Below, one piece after another: positions 62,837-64,000 of a stretch of DNA of 64,000 nucleotides. Every line of letters begins with the position of its first letter. Positions within the stretch are counted from its first letter, which is position 1. The notes below the pieces were generated by a model, which made no database searches, had not been told where the DNA came from, and saw nothing but the letters and a program-made list of their open reading frames with translations. This DNA is from Rhodospirillaceae bacterium (lineage in GTDB: Bacteria; Pseudomonadota; Alphaproteobacteria; Bin65). Position numbers and translations under genes: made by a program. Location: assembly GCA_011523655.1 (NCBI GenBank), contig WTGH01000070.1, positions 1-64,000 on the forward strand. Direction: 5' to 3'.

Positions 62837-64000
62837 GTGACTCCTGACGAAAAGCCCGCGATTACGGAGAGGACCCCCGAGGCCGTGCTCGATTTCTGGC
62901 TCGGTCCCTTGCGGACGGCGGCGGATACGTCCCGCAAGAACTGGCAGGAGGGGATGCTGCGGTGGCGGATGGGGCCATTCGCCAGAAGCACCGAAAACCT
63001 GCACGCTCTTCGCGCGCAGCGCGAGTGGTGCGAGCAGATGCATCGTGAAGGGACGGACCGTTTCTTTCGCGACCCGGTCTGGGACACGCCGACAGGTTGG
63101 CTGGCGAAGCTGATCGTTCTCGACCAGTTCCCGCGAAGCGTCTATCGCGGCACGGCGCTCGCCTATGCGAACGACGCCGTCACCGCCGCGATGGCCGTAC
63201 AAGCCTGCAAGGCCGGACGAGACATCTCGCAATACAACATCGTCGAGCGCTTCTGGATCTACGTACCCCTCGCGCATGCGGAGGACCTGACGGTCCAGGA
63301 ACTCTCGATGGAGCGCTTCGGACGCTGGAGTGCCGAACTGATCGCGGAAGCGCCGCCCGAACGGCGCAGGACCAATCAATTCGTCGGCTGGTCCATCATC
63401 AAGGGTGTGATCGAGCATTCCGAGGCCTTGCTTCTCTTCGGCCGCTTTCCTCACCGGAACGCCGCCATGCAGCGGCCCCACCGCGGCGGCGAACCGCGCT
63501 ACCTTGCCGACGCGATGCGCCCGCTCTGGAGCTTCACCCAGCCACCGAACCCGGATTACTTCGCCCTGCTTGGCGCCTTGTTAAGAGTGGAGGACGGGCC
63601 CGACACGAACCGGATAACCCGCAAGGCGCTGGCCGCTCTGCTTCGCGCCGCGGAGCTTTCGCCGGAAGACCCGGCTTCGCCGATGGACGTGTTCGACCGC
63701 GCCGGCGGCGACACCGTTTCCTGGCCGCTCCTTTACCGGCACCTGCTCCTTCCGGAGCACGCCCGGACGTTGGACATCCTGCGCACAATGCCGCCGGTGG
63801 CCGGCCTGACGGCCGCAGTCAAGAGACTCTTTCTCAAGAATGGAGCGTCGCTGAGCGTGGAAGAGCTGGTCTGGCCGCCCAGGAGCGCCAGACATTCCGT
63901 TGAACCGGCAATCGATGTCGCGGCGCTGAACGCGCTCGTGCACGGTGACGGGCCGGCCGACGCGACGGCAGGCGATTTCCCGGAGTCAAGCCGGACGGAC
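62837..64000 (+). CDS. DUF924-type protein with long C-terminal extension (3' end outside window)
   Basis: An open frame from GTG at 62837 (VTPDEKPAITERTPEAVLDFWLGPLR) to the window end, at least 388 codons. The first ~215 residues match the DUF924 family: AVLDFWLGP, GWLAKLIVLDQFPRSVYRGTALAYAND and ERFWIYVPLAHAEDLTVQELSMERF. Ordinary members end near 200 residues; here a further ~175 residues follow (NPDYFALLGALLRVEDGPDTNRI through AALNALVHGDGPADATAG), without a domain I know. GTG at 62828 is an alternative start. Function unknown. Confidence 0.8.
   Translation, partial: MTPDEKPAITERTPEAVLDFWLGPLRTAADTSRKNWQEGMLRWRMGPFARSTENLHALRAQREWCEQMHREGTDRFFRDPVWDTPTGWLAKLIVLDQFPRSVYRGTALAYANDAVTAAMAVQACKAGRDISQYNIVERFWIYVPLAHAEDLTVQELSMERFGRWSAELIAEAPPERRRTNQFVGWSIIKGVIEHSEALLLFGRFPHRNAAMQRPHRGGEPRYLADAMRPLWSFTQPPNPDYFALLGALLRVEDGPDTNRITRKALAALLRAAELSPEDPASPMDVFDRAGGDTVSWPLLYRHLLLPEHARTLDILRTMPPVAGLTAAVKRLFLKNGASLSVEELVWPPRSARHSVEPAIDVAALNALVHGDGPADATAGDFPESSRTD

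Noticed and set aside
1-64000. CRISPR array, integrase, transposase or phage structural genes
   Set aside because: No regular direct-repeat/spacer array, and no protein with recombinase, transposase or capsid motifs was seen; mobile-DNA arguments here rest on repeats alone.

Overview
The window is 64 kb of high-GC, densely packed bacterial chromosome. It looks alphaproteobacterial, probably Rhodospirillales-like. Support for this is the neighbour order ispE / TPR protein / ETF-ubiquinone oxidoreductase / UDG, an MmcB-family gene, the TRAP and peptide-type ABC systems, and a CTTG-N18-CCTATAT heat-shock promoter upstream of dnaK. The assignment is by inference; no rRNA gene is present. Core genes (mutM, phr, ispE, etf-QO, moaB, rnhB, tRNA-Arg, mmcB, dnaJ-dnaK) alternate with blocks of transport and catabolic genes.

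Layout. 1-985: repeats, including a promoter-bearing element. 992-9511: a peptide/opine-type ABC importer with two paralogous binding proteins around a LuxR regulator, then two permeases and two ATPases. 9555-16970: small lipoprotein, mutM, crotonases, GST, photolyase plus glutaredoxin-like gene, haloalkane dehalogenase. 17007-23983: TauE/SafE exporter, a cloverleaf-like repeat, then the ispE/TPR/ETF-QO block, UDG and moaB. 24066-30222: TRAP transporter with amidohydrolase, divergent from FAH-family hydrolase and RidA. 30263-34969: two glycosyltransferases, radical SAM protein, CPA2 antiporter, rnhB. 34970-37570: AT-richer patch with an orphan DNA methyltransferase, a lipoprotein and tRNA-Arg(ACG). 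37571-43854: NMT1/THI5-type ABC importer with two permeases, flavin monooxygenase and esterase. 43938-48547: acyl-CoA ligase, ECHDC3-like protein, CoA-transferase remnant and serine hydrolase, bracketed by inverted 70-bp repeats. 48630-56883: a TetR-controlled oxygenase cluster. 56884-57722: inverted second copy of the promoter-bearing repeat. 57723-64000: mmcB, ICMT-like methyltransferase, dnaJ, dnaK and a DUF924-type gene running off the end.

The best candidate for an undescribed system is 48630-56883. A Rieske oxygenase is divergent from an aryl-CoA-ligase-like gene. Two tandem QueG/RdhA-like double-[4Fe-4S] proteins, a TetR regulator, two MaoC-fold proteins, a PaaA-like di-iron oxygenase and a BenC-type flavin reductase follow. 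Two near-identical palindromic operators (core ACGTAAACGT) sit in the divergent promoter region and directly after tetR, so the whole set is probably one regulon. It does not match the paa or box pathways as I know them. Activation of an organic acid to a CoA thioester, reductive and oxygenative attack, and hydration are all inferred from gene families, and the substrate is unknown.

The region also holds several structured repeats: a 524/518-bp inverted pair with a conserved TTGACA-N17-TATATC promoter, a nested-palindrome element exactly filling one convergent gene junction, and signs of recombination between the two ABC binding-protein genes. All starts, functions and regulation are read from sequence alone.
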